Source of the DNA: Pyxicephalus adspersus
Taxonomy: Eukaryota > Chordata > Amphibia > Anura > Pyxicephalidae
Direction: 5' to 3'
DNA length: 64,000 nucleotides
Assembly (NCBI RefSeq): GCF_032062135.1
Contig: NC_092859.1
Location: 71,756,486 to 71,820,485, forward strand
In this document: positions 23,049 through 35,162 of the stretch, piece after piece
How the letters are laid out: each line of letters starts with the position of its first letter
Position numbering within the stretch: position 1 is the first letter of the stretch
The notes under the pieces: generated by a model
Database searches by the model: none
The model's input: only the letters and a program-made list of their open reading frames with translations
What the model was told of the DNA's origin: nothing
Made by a program: the position numbers and the translations under genes

Positions 23049-23257
23049 GGGCCTGATTTTAAAGCTCCCCAGAGCAGGACAAGATACACTTTTGTTAGTA
23101 GGGTTATCCTGCAAACCTGGAATGAATCTGGTCCAGGATTGAAAACATTTGCTAACAAATAACTTTTAAAAATCCATTTCAGGTTTGCTGGATCACCCAG
23201 CTTTACTGATTAAAGTGTATTCTCTCCAGCCATGGAAAGCTTTAATAAATCAGACCC
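23049..23257. mobile_element. PAL-A palindromic MITE, copy 6
   Basis: Ends GGGCCTGATTTTAAAGC and GCTTTAATAAATCAGACCC. The left arm is slightly shortened around GTAGGGTTATCCTGCAAACC; the right arm is typical, with AGGTTTGCTGGATCACCC and AAAGTGTATTCTCTCCAGCC. The loop is ATTTGCTAACAAAT, a perfect short palindrome. It sits 15 bp after a retroelement tail. Confidence 0.85.
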
Positions 23258-23499
23258 AATGAGTGAAGAGGGGAGATGACAACTATGGAGTTTACACATT
23301 TAACAGTGGGAAGTCCCTTTGTGTTTTAAAGTCCTCCTAAGACCAAGCAATGTGCAATAATATATGACAAAATATTTCCATTTCCTGAAGACATAGGTCC
23401 ATGGAAAGAATCCTAATTTGTTCTCATGTTTTACTAACCTTTGTACCTTAGACTTTGACCCTTAATTCAATCAATATTTTTCTCTTAGGAGAGACTAAT

Positions 23500-23680
23500 A
23501 TATACCTTTAATCTCCCCTCCTATTGTGTGTTTCCCCCACCTTCTAGATTGTAAGATCTTTGTGGCAGAGTCCTCTCCTCCCGTGTCATTGTCTGTTTTC
23601 GTCTGTCTTTTTTCCAACCTCTAATTAATGTACAGCGCTGCGTAATATGTTGGCACTGTTTAGTAATAATATTAATAATT
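23500..23680 (+). mobile_element. Second truncated retroelement 3' end
   Basis: It shares with the copy at 22877 the blocks AGATTGTAAG, GTCCTCTCCTCC, TGTCTGT and GTACAGCGCTGCGTAATATG followed by TTGGCACT. It extends a little further left (ATCTCCCCTCCTATTGTG). It ends in TAATAATATTAATAAT. Confidence 0.7.
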
Positions 23681-25391
23681 TTAGTTTCTCCTGCACACTT
23701 TTATTCACCTAATAGTATTCATTATTTATGATGGCATTTATGTTACTATTTCTGGTGATTTTTTTCTAATATATTCACCAATTCTTTTTTTATACATATC
23801 TTCTGCATAAAAAAAAAAATAATTTTAGCTGCTCTTCCTAGGAGTACACAGACAGATAAACGTATACCACATTTGTTTAATCTCATTGGATTATGTTATC
23901 CTGAGTCTATGTAAAAATCATCAGGATGCTCTTAATGCCTATCCTAAAACAACAGTGTAGAATATTTATTTATATATGGTATAGCTTCAGCCTACATTAG
24001 TGAGAATGATAGAGCTGTAGGGCTACTGTTCTCCTTAAATGACATTGTGGCAAGGCAGAAAAGCATCATGTCTTTAAATGGAATGTACTACACAGTAGTG
24101 TAGGCTATTTAATGGGGGTCATAATGCAACAATCCTATTTATTTGAACTAATGAGACACGAACAAGACTGCAATACCCTCTAGAATGACAAACTCTAAAT
24201 CATGTTTTCCCGTACAGATAGTCATCCTAAAAATAGATCTACGTTCCCCGATAAAGTATACCACATTCTATGCATTTCATAAAAGCTAGTCAAACCAAAT
24301 GAAGACAAACCAACCCCAGAAAGTGTGGTCCAATTTTCCTCAATAGGTTAAAATATAATTCCTGACATGCAAACTACCTCTTTATCCCTTTCTTTTTTTG
24401 CATAACTATTGTTTGGCTCGGCACCCACTTCAGTGGTATTCTCTTAAATTATAATACAGAGGGATTGGTTCCTTTCTTTTAGATTGTTTAATTCCTGACT
24501 TCCTAATAACAATCGGATAAATAACATATTTGACATTATATTTTTGTAAATTTGAATTGCCCCAAGACTATATTTAGGTGGCCCGAAAACGTTTTTTTGA
24601 GCAGTTCCATTTACATTAATAAACCTATTCACAACAATTTATTTTCTAAATGGAAAGGGGTAGTGTTTATGTCCTTTTCAATGACCTTAGGTTATCTATG
24701 CACAAATGGATTGTAGTTTGAACAATGGTCTAAACATTAGCTTTAATTGGTCATTTTTTTCCACACAAATGTAAATTGTCGGTTGCACATCACATGATCA
24801 TACTGATGCATGGGTAATTCTGTAGGTATAGTAATAGACATAGGTGTATTTAAACATTTAAACATACTGCTAAATAATATTGAACAGAAATTAATCAAGA
24901 TCACTCAAAAACCCAAAAGACAGTTTTAGGTTTAACAGAAATGTTCTGACCTGACTATTTGTGGGGAAAATTCTAAACTCTATATAAGTTATTTTTTGTC
25001 AATAAAATTCTGAATCCATGTATGGCGATTCAATAAAAAGATTAAATGAATAGGCCAACTGATTGGGGGAGTCAACCCATGTATTACCAGCTTTACAGTA
25101 AATTTGTGGTCAGGCTACAGACTGACATCTATTATTATCTGTATAATAAGTATTGAATGAATTTCCAAACATGCCCTCTCTGACTTTAATAGCTGCTTGC
25201 ACTAAAGAGCAATTGAGGTTAAAATTTACATTTAGAATGCCTTGAAATCAACCCAACCCGTTGACTGTCCTCCTAACCCCATTTACTGCCCTTCCAAAGC
25301 TTGTGACCCTTCAGACATTATATCTCCTTCTTTTCAATTCCCCACTCCATACGACAGTTGGTGTACATAGGGATCTGTGACTATCTCACTC
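23681..25391. other. Non-coding DNA
   Basis: AT-rich, with short A/T runs. No gene, TIR pair or tandem array was found. Confidence 0.5.
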
Positions 25392-25586
25392 TTAAGCTGC
25401 GTACACACTGCCAATTTTGTTGTTGGAAAGGATCTTTCACGATCCTTTCCAACGACAAGGGAGTGCACGATGCATGAACGGTGCTGTACATACAGCACCG
25501 TTTGTACACACGGCAGATTTTCGCCCGATAATTGGCCGATGCCGATTATCGGGCGATAAAAATCTGACGTGTGTACGTAGCTTTAA
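25392..25586. mobile_element. Multi-hairpin TTAA-type MITE, short form
   Basis: TTAA occurs at both borders (25392-25395 and 25583-25586). The terminal inverted repeats are GCTGCGTACACAC on the left and GTGTGTACGTAGC on the right. Inside are three hairpins in a row: GTTGGAAAGGATC with GATCCTTTCCAAC, AACGGTGCTG with CAGCACCGTT, and CGCCCGATAAT with ATTATCGGGCG. TTAA flanks occur in piggyBac- and Kolobok-type elements; the ends do not start with CCC, so I lean away from piggyBac. It is non-coding, and open frames through it are hairpin translations. Confidence 0.8.
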
Positions 25587-27650
25587 TCCTTTGCACTGGG
25601 TATGTACAGGATTTGGTATTTTTAGGTTTCAATACCTGCAAAAGAATTAAACCACATAACATTTTGTTATATCACTCTGTGACTTTATTGGTAAAAGATT
25701 TGTTATGAATCTTTAGAACTTCACATCTATTTTGACTGTTGAAGGCATGCCACTCTTAATGTTGGGTCCAGCTCTTCCTTTCAGATATCTTATATCAGGG
25801 ATGCAACAGAAGGCACTCTACATTATGTTTTCTGTTTTATATTCACATTATTATTTCCCCAGTATGCATCAAGAGTGTATGTATTCATGTTCTGAGAAAA
25901 AGATTTTGGATTTCCATTCAACAGGGACACAAACACCAATTAAAACATAATATAAGATCAAACCTTTCTGTACTCTATCCAAAACTGGAACTGCTGGCAG
26001 ATACTAAAGTAATGTTAAATTATTGAAGGTCATGTCAAGGTCATTGTTACTTTCCCTATTTATGTTTTTTAGGATAAACAAATTAAACAAAGCATTAAGC
26101 TAAGGCAATAGATAATAAAATAATATTATTTTCAACTTCCAAAATTTCTAGACAGATGATTTGTTATTTACTTACATTTGCAGTTTATTTTATACACATA
26201 ATTTATAGACATAAGCACTCCTGAAAAACCGGATAGATTAACTTTTCTAGATTAACTAGATTATTTTTCTTTTTAAGCCTACTTAACTGTTAATTTTCCT
26301 CATATGAAGAGGACCTACTTTATTCGTGTACCGTTGATAACAGTTTATGCTGTTCATAATATACAGTAAATAAACATTTTCAGACCTCTGTTGTTAACAC
26401 TGTTCTGAATTCAGGAAGGATTCTATGATGTCTATTCAATATCTTAACAGCAAAGAGCTCTAAAAGCCCCTGCATTCCATTTTGCTATCCTTCTTGTGGG
26501 TTTCCAGAAATGCAGTGGTAACAGACCAGATATAATGATGGAATATAATACTGTCATACGTATGAAAAGGGTTATCTAAGAGGATCCCTTATAGTTCGCT
26601 CATTGCATTTGCCTATTACACCAGAAAAATTTGCTTCCTTTTTTCGAAGAATGTTTTTTCGACTCGGTAATTTCCATTTTCATAGTTGTAGAAAGTCTTA
26701 TATGGGGTTGTCCAAACCTGCTCTGTACCAACCTGCTAAAGTTAATTTGCCAAGACATCTTATTAGCTTGTGTTTCAATTAGTATGCACTGTGTTACTTA
26801 GTAATGGCCTAATTTGCTTTTAATACAAATGTTTTAAACTTCGTCTTTAGGTAAGTAAATCATGTTGTTGTATCTGCTTGGTAGATAGTAGTAGAGCTAG
26901 AACAACAACAGGTTGATCTGGATTAAGAAAGTGAAGGAGAACTGAAACATAGGACCTGCTGAGTTGCTGAGCTGAGTGCTTTTGGAAAAAAAAAGAAAGC
27001 AGGTAGGTCCAATGATGTGCTTTTATCTTTTATAGACCTGCAACCATATGCTGCTGCTCCAAACATCTGTTTAGTCTGCTGTTTCCCACCCAAAACATGC
27101 TGGTTGAGATATTACCATCTTTACCAAAAACTGACACAGAGACAAAACATGTTTGCAGAAATGTAATCACTGCCATAGTGCTATGGAGGAACATGTCTGG
27201 AGAGAGGGAATTAGTTCTGTACTGGCATAAACATTGGAGATTGGCATAGGGGATCGCTGAGTATGATTTAGATAGCAATGTTGAGGAAGGCAATCAGCCC
27301 CACTAAAGGCCTATTACTACAACATCAGTTATGTGAATGAGCACTTAGGGCTGTTTCTGCCCATTATGGTGGCCTAAGCAAGACACTCCCGGAGTAAATA
27401 TGGGATAGAAGTTCTATATGATTTCTAATGTTTATTTGCAGGTGCTGAATAATATTGTGGTGCTTTCTACAACCTGTCTGAACATGGGTATGCAGATCTC
27501 TTTGTGCTTATGTCAGCAAACCTTTGTTTAGGAAACAGAACAGAACATTGACATCAAGCTCCAGCTAATAATAAACAGCGTACACATACAATTTCTGTCC
27601 TGGAGTTCAACAACACAGTACATGGATGATATCACTGCTGCCAACACAAT
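25587..27650. other. Non-coding DNA
   Basis: No gene is recognisable. Composition is uniformly AT-rich except near 27000-27300, which is slightly GC-richer and keeps a minus-strand frame open for 87 codons without any recognisable domain. Confidence 0.5.
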
Positions 27651-27869
27651 GGCCCTGATTAAATAAAGCTCTACAAAACTGAAGAGAATACACTTTCATT
27701 TGTGAACCTCGGTGATCCGGCCAACTTGGAGTGAATCTAGTCCAGGATTCAATACATTTGCTAATAGTAAATTATTTTTAGGAAATACATTCCAGGTTTG
27801 CTGGATCACCCAGGTTCACTGATGAAAGTGTATCGTCTCCAGTCTTAGAGGGCTCAAATAAATCGGGCC
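27651..27869. mobile_element. PAL-A palindromic MITE, copy 7
   Basis: Ends GGCCCTGATTAAATAAAGC and GGCTCAAATAAATCGGGCC. The arms show AATACACTTTCATTTGTGAA and GATGAAAGTGTATCGTCTCC, and GGTGATCCGGCCAAC and CAGGTTTGCTGGATCACCC. The loop is around TTTGCTAATAGTAAA. Confidence 0.85.
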
Positions 27870-30800
27870 AATGGGTACAGTCTGCGAATGCGAGACTTTC
27901 CGCATGTTTAGGAGTGGCAAATTTTCTGACATCTATAAGCCTGAGCAGGCCACAGACATTTTCAAGTAGGTTGGGCTGCTCAGTGCTGCTCCTAGCTAAT
28001 ATGGTACCATAAATCATGACTTATGTAGTCCAGCCCTGACAACAAGCAGTGAAATGTAGGATGTTTTGCTTTCACTTTGCTGTACATCCCACCTTTATCC
28101 ACTTCCTATAATATTTGATTAAAAAATGATAACATGAAATAGTTTTTGGTCTCATATAATTTGTAGCAAACTGACTACATGAGGAATACAAGAAGATAAA
28201 TAAGGAGTGTATTACTTAAAACTGTCTAAAGGATTGAGAAAAAAAGCCAATAGAGTAGTTAGTAGAAGTAGGATGATTTTCAAGTTTCAAGTTTTAAGCT
28301 TAGTGAGGATTTTGATTTTCCACAAAGGCCTGGCATTAGAGGCTGAATTACTATTAGGCATAGCAGGCCTATGCAGAACAACCAAAGAGTTGACTAGTAT
28401 TGGGTAAAATATAGTAATTTCCTATATTTATTGAAACATTTTTAGTGTTACCAAAGCAAGTATCGTAGAGTAAAACAAGAAAATTCTCTGTGTAAAAAGC
28501 GGAGATTCCAACAGAATGGTATTGCTTTTGATGCCAACATCTGTGTGCCTGCAGGCTCCAGTGATTGAAACCTGCCATTAGTTATCAAGATGATGACATT
28601 TCTGTCTGTCAAATATCCCTAGCAGTGCAGAAGCCTAGGGTAGCCCTAGCTATTAAATATTGAACAAAAAATACAATCAGAACAGGTTCTGATTTGGCAG
28701 GTTTTTTGGCAGGTCCTGACTTCCCTTCTGTAACAAAAATCACTTGGCAAAGCTTTTAGTAACAGTCTCACAGCTGCTAGTTTGTAATCACACCAATGTC
28801 TAACTTCATAGACCGAATTCGAGCTGCCCTGCTAAGCAATTTAATTTATCACTCAACTGTGCACTCCAAGAATTCCTTTATAAATCTCTATGATAAAAAT
28901 GAAACTGATATTACAGACATGAAAATCTGGTCTCTAAATATTTAACAGCTGGAAATAGCAGTCTATTTAAAGGCTAATGTATTCTTAATATGATGTGGAT
29001 TTGTTATGAGGTAATCAGGGCTGAAATGACAACTAGCCATATGCCTAAAACAGTAATTTTTGGCAGTACCGATGAATGCTGCTGACAGTCTTTTTAATTA
29101 GTCTTCCTGAGTTAAAGTCATGGAGGAATCAGAGAAATGCTTCCAGAAGAACAAAATGTTTTTTTTTTTTTTTAGTGGACTTCCGAATTACTGCATCAAT
29201 ATTAACAGGCTGCTGATCAAAATCAAGCTGATCACAAATTTGACAAGAACATCTGCCAATTGCTTGAAAGCCAATATGTGGTAAAAGGTAAATGACCACA
29301 GCCTTTAGGGATACTTGCAAGTTCTTTGAACATAGTATTGTCATCAAAATTGTTGAAGTGTTGGAAAAACCTGTAGTAATATGGTCAATGTGAAAAATGT
29401 GAAAATGTAAACAGCAAGAGGCCATTTTGTAAATTAAGTAAGTTGATAGACAACTTCACCTTTTATTAAACAAATAGTACTGTAGAAAATAAATAAATAA
29501 TATAGCATATACAATTACTACACAGATCATTTTTGTGAATAAACATTTTCTTCTATATTAATCAGCAGCGTCTGTATTCTTCTAAAAATACTTCAATACA
29601 GCCACCTGATGATATAGGCAACATTTTAGGGATTCCCTGCAGGTTTAATTTTTTGTGAAAAACGCCCTATAGGGTAATTTCTTTTAAAGGCAGACATTGC
29701 AGCTTTCAATATTGGTGCACAAGAAGCGTACCGGCTCATTATAATGAAGCAAACATCCCAATAATGCAGTCTGCAAAAGTCATGTTAAAACAAACAGCTA
29801 TATCTATCTGTTCTATCAGAACAGATAGGAATATGCAACAACACTTAAAAGTATAGGCAAGAAACATATTTTTTAAATTGGAAGTTGGTTTGTTGACATC
29901 TAATTTAAGCTCGTAGGCATTCCACTGGTTCAATATACTATAGTTATACAATAGAATCATTTGGTCTTTCTGAATGAAGGGGACCATTTGAAAATTTCCC
30001 TTTTTCGTTGCATGATTTAAAGTTTGGGTTGCGAGCAGCAAATCACCAAGCCCAAATACTTATTACATGGCACTGTGTAGCAGTGTGTACATACATTTTT
30101 TGGGAATGGTAGCAGGGAACCAGTCGGGATTGGATGTAAACTGTTTACGGGAGCCTGTATACTTTCAGCAAAAATTTTTAAAAAAGCATTAAGGTGTGTC
30201 TTTTTACCATATGCTGGTGACAGATATGCCATGTGTTGTCTTGTGAACTTTTTATTATTTTTAATTTAAAGCTCTAGCATGAGAAGACACATTGATTGGC
30301 TGATTCTTTAAAGTTGGGTGAAAAATTTAGGAGCAACTGCTGCAAAAGATGTGTTTTTATGATACTAAACTTCTTTTACATGTTTGGGTTTGATTGGACA
30401 TTGCACCATACTTTGTTTTATTAAATAGCTGAACTCTGGGCAGATATAAAATACACATTAGTGTAGTTATGTCATCATTAATACAGAATTTTTTATATAT
30501 AGGCAATGTGAGTACCCGCATGTCCTCCTGTAGCCTCCTGTAATTTCTTTACACCAGAAGCCTACTCTAAGAGTAACACCATCCTATAACTTTTTGTATT
30601 TTTAGACTTTCATGGCTATCACTATACAATTATAAAGTGAACCCTTTTAACCAATTCAATTTACTTTAACATCAGGTAGGAGAATACAATATAAGAATAT
30701 TCTTCCCTATTCTAATTCCAACATATTTCATATTTTCTAGTACATACTCATCCGACATCTAAAACTCCCTTTCTACTCCTTTACTTACTATCTGACTTCT

Positions 30801-30888
30801 ATATTTGCTCCATCATTATGAATTTATAATTGTATTGAACTATGTGGTAAATATTTGGATTTTATTCTGACAAGTTGCTCCTTCCATA
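27870..30888. other. Non-coding DNA
   Basis: No gene is recognisable in 3 kb. A 15-T run lies at 29159-29173. A block at about 29590-29720 (CACCTGATGATATAGGCAAC, then GAAAAACGCCCTATAGGG) looks more structured than its surroundings and could be a repeat or a conserved element; I cannot decide. Minus-strand frames of 98-100 codons near 29129-30041 have no recognisable domain. Confidence 0.45.
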
Positions 30889-30890
30889 TA

Positions 30891-31292
30891 CAGGTAGTCC
30901 CTAGGTTAAGGACATCTGACATCCGGGCGACTCCTAGATATGAGCTTAAGATATAAAAATAATGATCCTAAGAGCTGAGCTGATCTGCAGCATCTTGTAA
31001 CCCTTTAATCACCAAAACAAAATATGCTGTTGTTTCTTCTTGCATATCAAAGCACAGCTTGCTCCAGAAGTTAATGAACGTCTTGGCTCCATGAAGTTTT
31101 TCTTTTTTTTTTTTTGCTTTGTTTGTGATTTTTTTTACAGTAACTTACACCATGCTGCCTAATAATATAATGAGACAAACATCTGTCCTGATTGCATTCA
31201 TTAAAAAAATGTACCTGTTCCGACTTACATACATATTCAACTTAAGAACAAACCTACAGTCCCTATCTCGTATGTAGCCCAGGGGCTACCTG
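30891..31292. mobile_element. Tigger/pogo-like (Tc1-mariner) non-autonomous element, copy 1
   Basis: Termini CAGGTAGTCCCTAGGTTAAG and GTAGCCCAGGGGCTACCTG are inverse repeats, and the dinucleotide TA flanks both sides (30889-30890 and 31293-31294). TA duplication with a CAG start fits the pogo/Tigger branch of Tc1/mariner. The second copy at 56.8 kb lies in the opposite orientation: its left end (ACATACGAGATAGGGACTGT) equals the inverse of this copy's right end. The interior is non-coding and carries a T-run at about 31101-31116. Confidence 0.78.
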
Positions 31293-31294
31293 TA

Positions 31295-31719
31295 CACGTT
31301 TGTTCTAAGTACATTTTCTTTTGTCATAGCTGCTTGCTTGTTGATTCTCAGCAGGTGAAACGTGGGGACTAAGACCCTTGATTTGTGTTGTTTTTCAAAA
31401 CTCAGCATGTAATTCATATAGTATAGTAGTGAAACTTTTTCTAGCCAGTTAGCTAACTCCCTAATATTTGGAGACCTTTGGTATGATTTGCTAAGTGTAT
31501 TGGTTAACCACCAATCTGTGTAAGAAGGTGGCCCAGTGCTTTGTACACAGTTAAGGAAGTTTTAAATATATTTGCCAAAACTCAAATTTCCTGAGTTTCC
31601 TGAATTTCCCAAAGCTCCTGTTGTCAACCCATATGTGTCTTTACCTTGTGATGTTTTACTACTCTCTGTAACTTTCCTATAAGTTCTTATAAAACGCCAA
31701 TAATATTTCTAAACAAAAT
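31295..31719. other. Non-coding spacer
   Basis: AT-rich DNA between two transposons; no feature seen. Confidence 0.5.
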
Positions 31720-31903
31720 GGGTCAGACTTATTAAAGCTCTCCAAGACCAGAGAGGATAGACTATCATGGGAGATTCTTAGCGACCCAGCAAACCTGAAA
31801 TGGATCTGGTCCAGGATTATAAACATTTGGCAATGAATAGCAAATCATTTTTTTAAATATACTCCAGGTTTAAAGTCTTGGAGAGCTTTATTAAATCAGG
31901 CCC
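31720..31903. mobile_element. PAL-B palindromic MITE, copy 2 (right arm deleted)
   Basis: The left arm is complete: TCAGACTTATTAAAGCTCTC, GGATAGACTATCATGGGAGA and CGACCCAGCAAACCTG. The right arm goes from CTCCAGGTTT straight to AAAGTCTTGGAGAGC and TTTATTAAATCAGGCCC, so about 40 bp of its middle is missing. It belongs to the GATAGACTA subfamily. Confidence 0.82.
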
Positions 31904-32129
31904 AATGTATATCAATAGCTGGGTGGCTAAATATTTGTCATGAAAAGGTCAAGGGAAAGGAAGTCTTATTTTTTGTATAAACAATCAGATTTGTTAAGTA
32001 AGTCAGCTGCTTTACTACATATTAATGAAGTTGTGCCTGTGAAATTATTAAAGATCTATTTTTCTAGTTAATAAACCTTGCTAGTAAGATCAGCAAGAAA
32101 TGTGCAGCTTGTGCACATAACAGGTGCTT
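31904..32129. other. Non-coding spacer
   Basis: AT-rich, no feature seen. Confidence 0.5.
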
Positions 32130-32490
32130 AGAAATCACTTCAGTCATACAAATACTCTGCTAATCCTGTGAAATAATGTAGAGAAATTACAGGCTTTAAG
32201 TGGCTCGCAAAAGCCCATTCCCTTGGTTCATATTTATGTGCATAGACTCCGGCATCTCTTCCTCTCTGACGACTGCAGCAGGTGTGTGCAGGATTTTTTT
32301 CCTGTTTCATAATTAATTTGTCAGTTATGTCTGAAAGCTTCTTTGGTGAAGTTGATGTAATCCAACTCTCTGTGCTAAATTTACTGAAGAGATGAAAATT
32401 GCTATAAATTGAACAAGCCAGAGTAAATTCTCCCGTCACTCAGCATTCAAAAAAGCAAAATCTGTACTTCTCAGTAATTAATGTATGCAT
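32130..32490. other. Candidate conserved regulatory element
   Basis: A 360-bp complex block with GTTTCATAATTAATTTGTCAG, GTTGATGTAATCCAACTC, TGCTAATCCTG, CTCAGTAATTAATG and ATGTATGCATG. TAATTA cores and TAATCC (bicoid/Otx-type) sites cluster here. The minus strand stays open for 99 codons (32140-32439) but has no recognisable domain, is unusually Ser/Thr/Lys-mixed, and shows no exon-like borders. Regulatory DNA is therefore the likelier reading; an unannotated exon cannot be excluded. Confidence 0.3.
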
Positions 32491-33222
32491 GACTAGTTGA
32501 TGCAGTTGATGGGTGTGTGTTGATGTGCACTGTGTTCTTTTGGGAAAAATTACTATCAAATGTTCATAGAACAGTTTTCGCATATTTCTGCACTATTCCC
32601 CTTTCAATTTTTTTTTAACTTTGGTTGTATAACACCTTCTGTGAATTAAATCATATTAGAAACGGTCTGGATTATGTCTGATACGAGCCTCAAAATACTA
32701 AAAATCATTTGGATCTTTATGTTGTAGTAATGCACATTAAAACATTTTACTAGGTGGTACTGAAACATATTGCAACCATCTGTGTATTGTGATGTGTTCA
32801 TCAAAAGGCACATTTTCTAATTTGTTGAATGTGTTGTCAGCCCGTTCAAAATGAAAAGACTTACAAATATTAAAAATAAGAAAATGGGATAGGTAATGTC
32901 TCTTCTGCAGTAAAAAACAAAACAAAAACATAACTGCCTGATAGCAATTTTTTATTTTACTCATATGTCTTCCCTCCATCATCTTTTTCCGCTCCTCTTT
33001 TGGGTGTATGTTGATTGGTTAGGCCAGGATGATGCAGCTCCCACATGTAACCCCAAGCTTGTCCTGGTATTGTGCACTAAGCTGTGCAGGCTCTGCAACT
33101 GCAAAAAAGTCCTCAAAACATAGTAAATCCAAGTTTATTATTCTCCATAGAAATCTTCTGCACCTTCAGTGAAACACAGCTCCTTGCCAAGAATGGAGTA
33201 TAAGAACTAGAAGCTGTTTTGA
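32491..33222. other. Non-coding DNA
   Basis: No gene is recognisable. The right half, near 33000-33220, is GC-richer (CCAGGATGATGCAGCTCCC) and may be flank or part of the following repeat. Confidence 0.45.
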
Positions 33223-33492
33223 CTTAAAGTGAAACTAAACCCCACTATATGCACCTGTCACTGATCCATTACAGGGCGCTGCCATCTTCTTCCTTCTTCT
33301 GTTCTTAGATGCGATCTTTAACCATATTGACTGGAATGGCATAACTCACGTTCAGGTGCAGGAGTTCATTTAGTCCCAGCAAGTGCAGGGGAAGCCAGGA
33401 CATAAGAATGCTTATTGCAGAAAGGTCCCTGTCCCTTTCAGCAAAAATGCCCTGCTTGATCTTGAATTTTTAAGTGGAACTTTAGTAAAGGG
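33223..33492. repeat. Probable dispersed repeat bounded by TTAAAGTG(A/G)AAC-type motifs
   Basis: The segment starts TTAAAGTGAAACTAAACCCC and near its end has TTAAGTGGAACTTTAGTAAA. Similar TTAAAGCGGGACTTTA- and TTAAAGTGGAACTAAACCC-type borders are, from memory, frequent in frog genomes, and related starts occur near 19240 and 45248 here. Inside is GC-richer DNA (CAGGGCGCTGCCATCTTCTT). No inverted ends or duplications could be fixed. Confidence 0.4.
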
Positions 33493-33609
33493 GACTGCAA
33501 GATCATCACCTGTAATTCAGTTTTTTTTTTTAACTTGATTCGGTTTGATGTGTGCCTTGGTATTATTGTACAATGGGTTGAGAAAACATGTTGCAGTTTC
33601 TGCCTTTAT

Positions 33610-34171
33610 TTAACTTCCCCTGCGGTAACCCCATGTGTGACTCGGGGTAAAAAAAAAGATGCTGAAAGCAGTCACACTCGGGGTAACTAAAACAATGTAA
33701 AACAATAGTACATAGAGCCTAACCTGCTTCGCGATCCCCGTCTCCTCGCTTCCTCTGGCCAGCGTCCTCCGCATCTGATGAGTCACCAGGAGTTCCCAGT
33801 GACATTGGTACGTGCGGCCGTTGCATTGGGTGCGAGGCGGGAATTTCAAATCTTTTTGTATTGCATTCAATAAAAAATAACCGTATTGAATGCAATACAG
33901 TGGATTTATATGTCTAAAAGCAGTACATTGTCTTTCATGAAAATTTATTTTACAGTACAATATATTAGTATGAGTATATTTTTTTTTTTTAAATATTTAA
34001 AAAAACTTTTTTTTAAAATTTGTTTAATTTATTAATTTGACATGATTTTGTGTTTCAAACTTTATTATACTCATACAATTATATTATACTGTAAAATACA
34101 TTTTCATGAAAAACAATCTACCGCTTTTAGACATATAAATCCAGACAGAAATGAACCGCCCAGGAGATTAA
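33610..34171. mobile_element. TTAA-flanked element with long internal inverted arms
   Basis: TTAA lies at 33610-33613 and 34168-34171. The ends CTTCCCCTGCGGT and ACCGCCCAGGAGA are diverged inverse repeats of a CTCCCTGGCGGT-like terminus that I remember from frog genomes. Inside, two arms of about 80 bp are inverted. The left one (33896-33977) contains GGATTTATATGTCTAAAAGC, CATGAAAATTTATTTTACAG and TATGAGTATA; the right one (34063-34145) holds their inverses around an A/T-rich loop. A smaller hairpin sits before it (GTATTGCATTCAATA with TATTGAATGCAATAC). The 116-codon minus-strand frame here is an accident of the repeat. Confidence 0.75.
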
Positions 34172-35162
34172 TAGATATTTTTCTATTACTATCAATAATT
34201 ATGATACCGGGAATAAAAAGTCCAAAAAGGCACACACAGGCAGGGTTTCATATTTCCTTCTTTTAACTTCTCATTAAAAAAAAAAGATAAAGTTACAATC
34301 GTTACTAACATGACCCTCACATTTTTCAGTTTTGTAACTTAAGAGTATCCGTTTTCGCTGATACAGAAAATTGTGCTATTTTGGTTTTCCGCATGCTCAC
34401 GTAGTAAATATATATCATTTATGAATCGTGGCAAAATATATTGTATGTGCTGGGAAAAAATAAATAAAGTAAAGTTCACATGTCAGTGTACTACATATTT
34501 GTATAGGATCTCGAAGTCCCAAGCTGTTATAAATGAAAGTATCTTGTGTATTTCTAGGAAAAAGAATACCAAAAAAGGCAAACATAAGCTAATTCTGCAA
34601 TACAAGGGGTATTGTGCTTTATTTGTGCATGTTCTAAATCAATTTCAGCATCATGTAACACAAATAGGAGCTTAAAGGTTGCTCTATTATTGGATCAAAT
34701 TTCAATGATTAATTTCTGGTAAATTATTTTCCCACAGGTTTCTAGTGTCTGACAAAACAGTCTTCTTGATTAACAAGCATTACAGAAAAACTGATAATTG
34801 CTGAAAAATGATGCCAGGAAAATAAATTTGTTGTGCAGTCAGTGTCTTATTAGAATGTTCTTTTAAATAGTCCTAATTTATAATCATGTGTCACATATAA
34901 CACTGAAGAGAAAGCACTGATCTCCTGTGAAAACAGCAGTCCAAAACTTTATGCAACACCCCTAGAAAACCTTGTTCTCCTTGTTCATTGCTGTGCTCTG
35001 ACAGTGACCGGGGAGAGGGGTGTTGGATCATTGGATAGAGACCACTCCAACTACTAAAACTGGCAACTACTTTTTTTTTGGCTTTTACATTTTAACTTTT
35101 TAAGATAAGCTGGATGAAAAAAAAAACGTTCCCACAAATATTGTTTTGGTCTTAACACAATT
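34172..35162. other. Non-coding DNA
   Basis: AT-rich. A 100-codon + strand frame at 34373-34675 shows no recognisable domain, and the region lacks exon-like features. Confidence 0.5.

Noticed and set aside
33610..33960. 116-codon minus-strand frame
   Set aside because: Lies within a TTAA-flanked non-autonomous element and has no recognisable domain.
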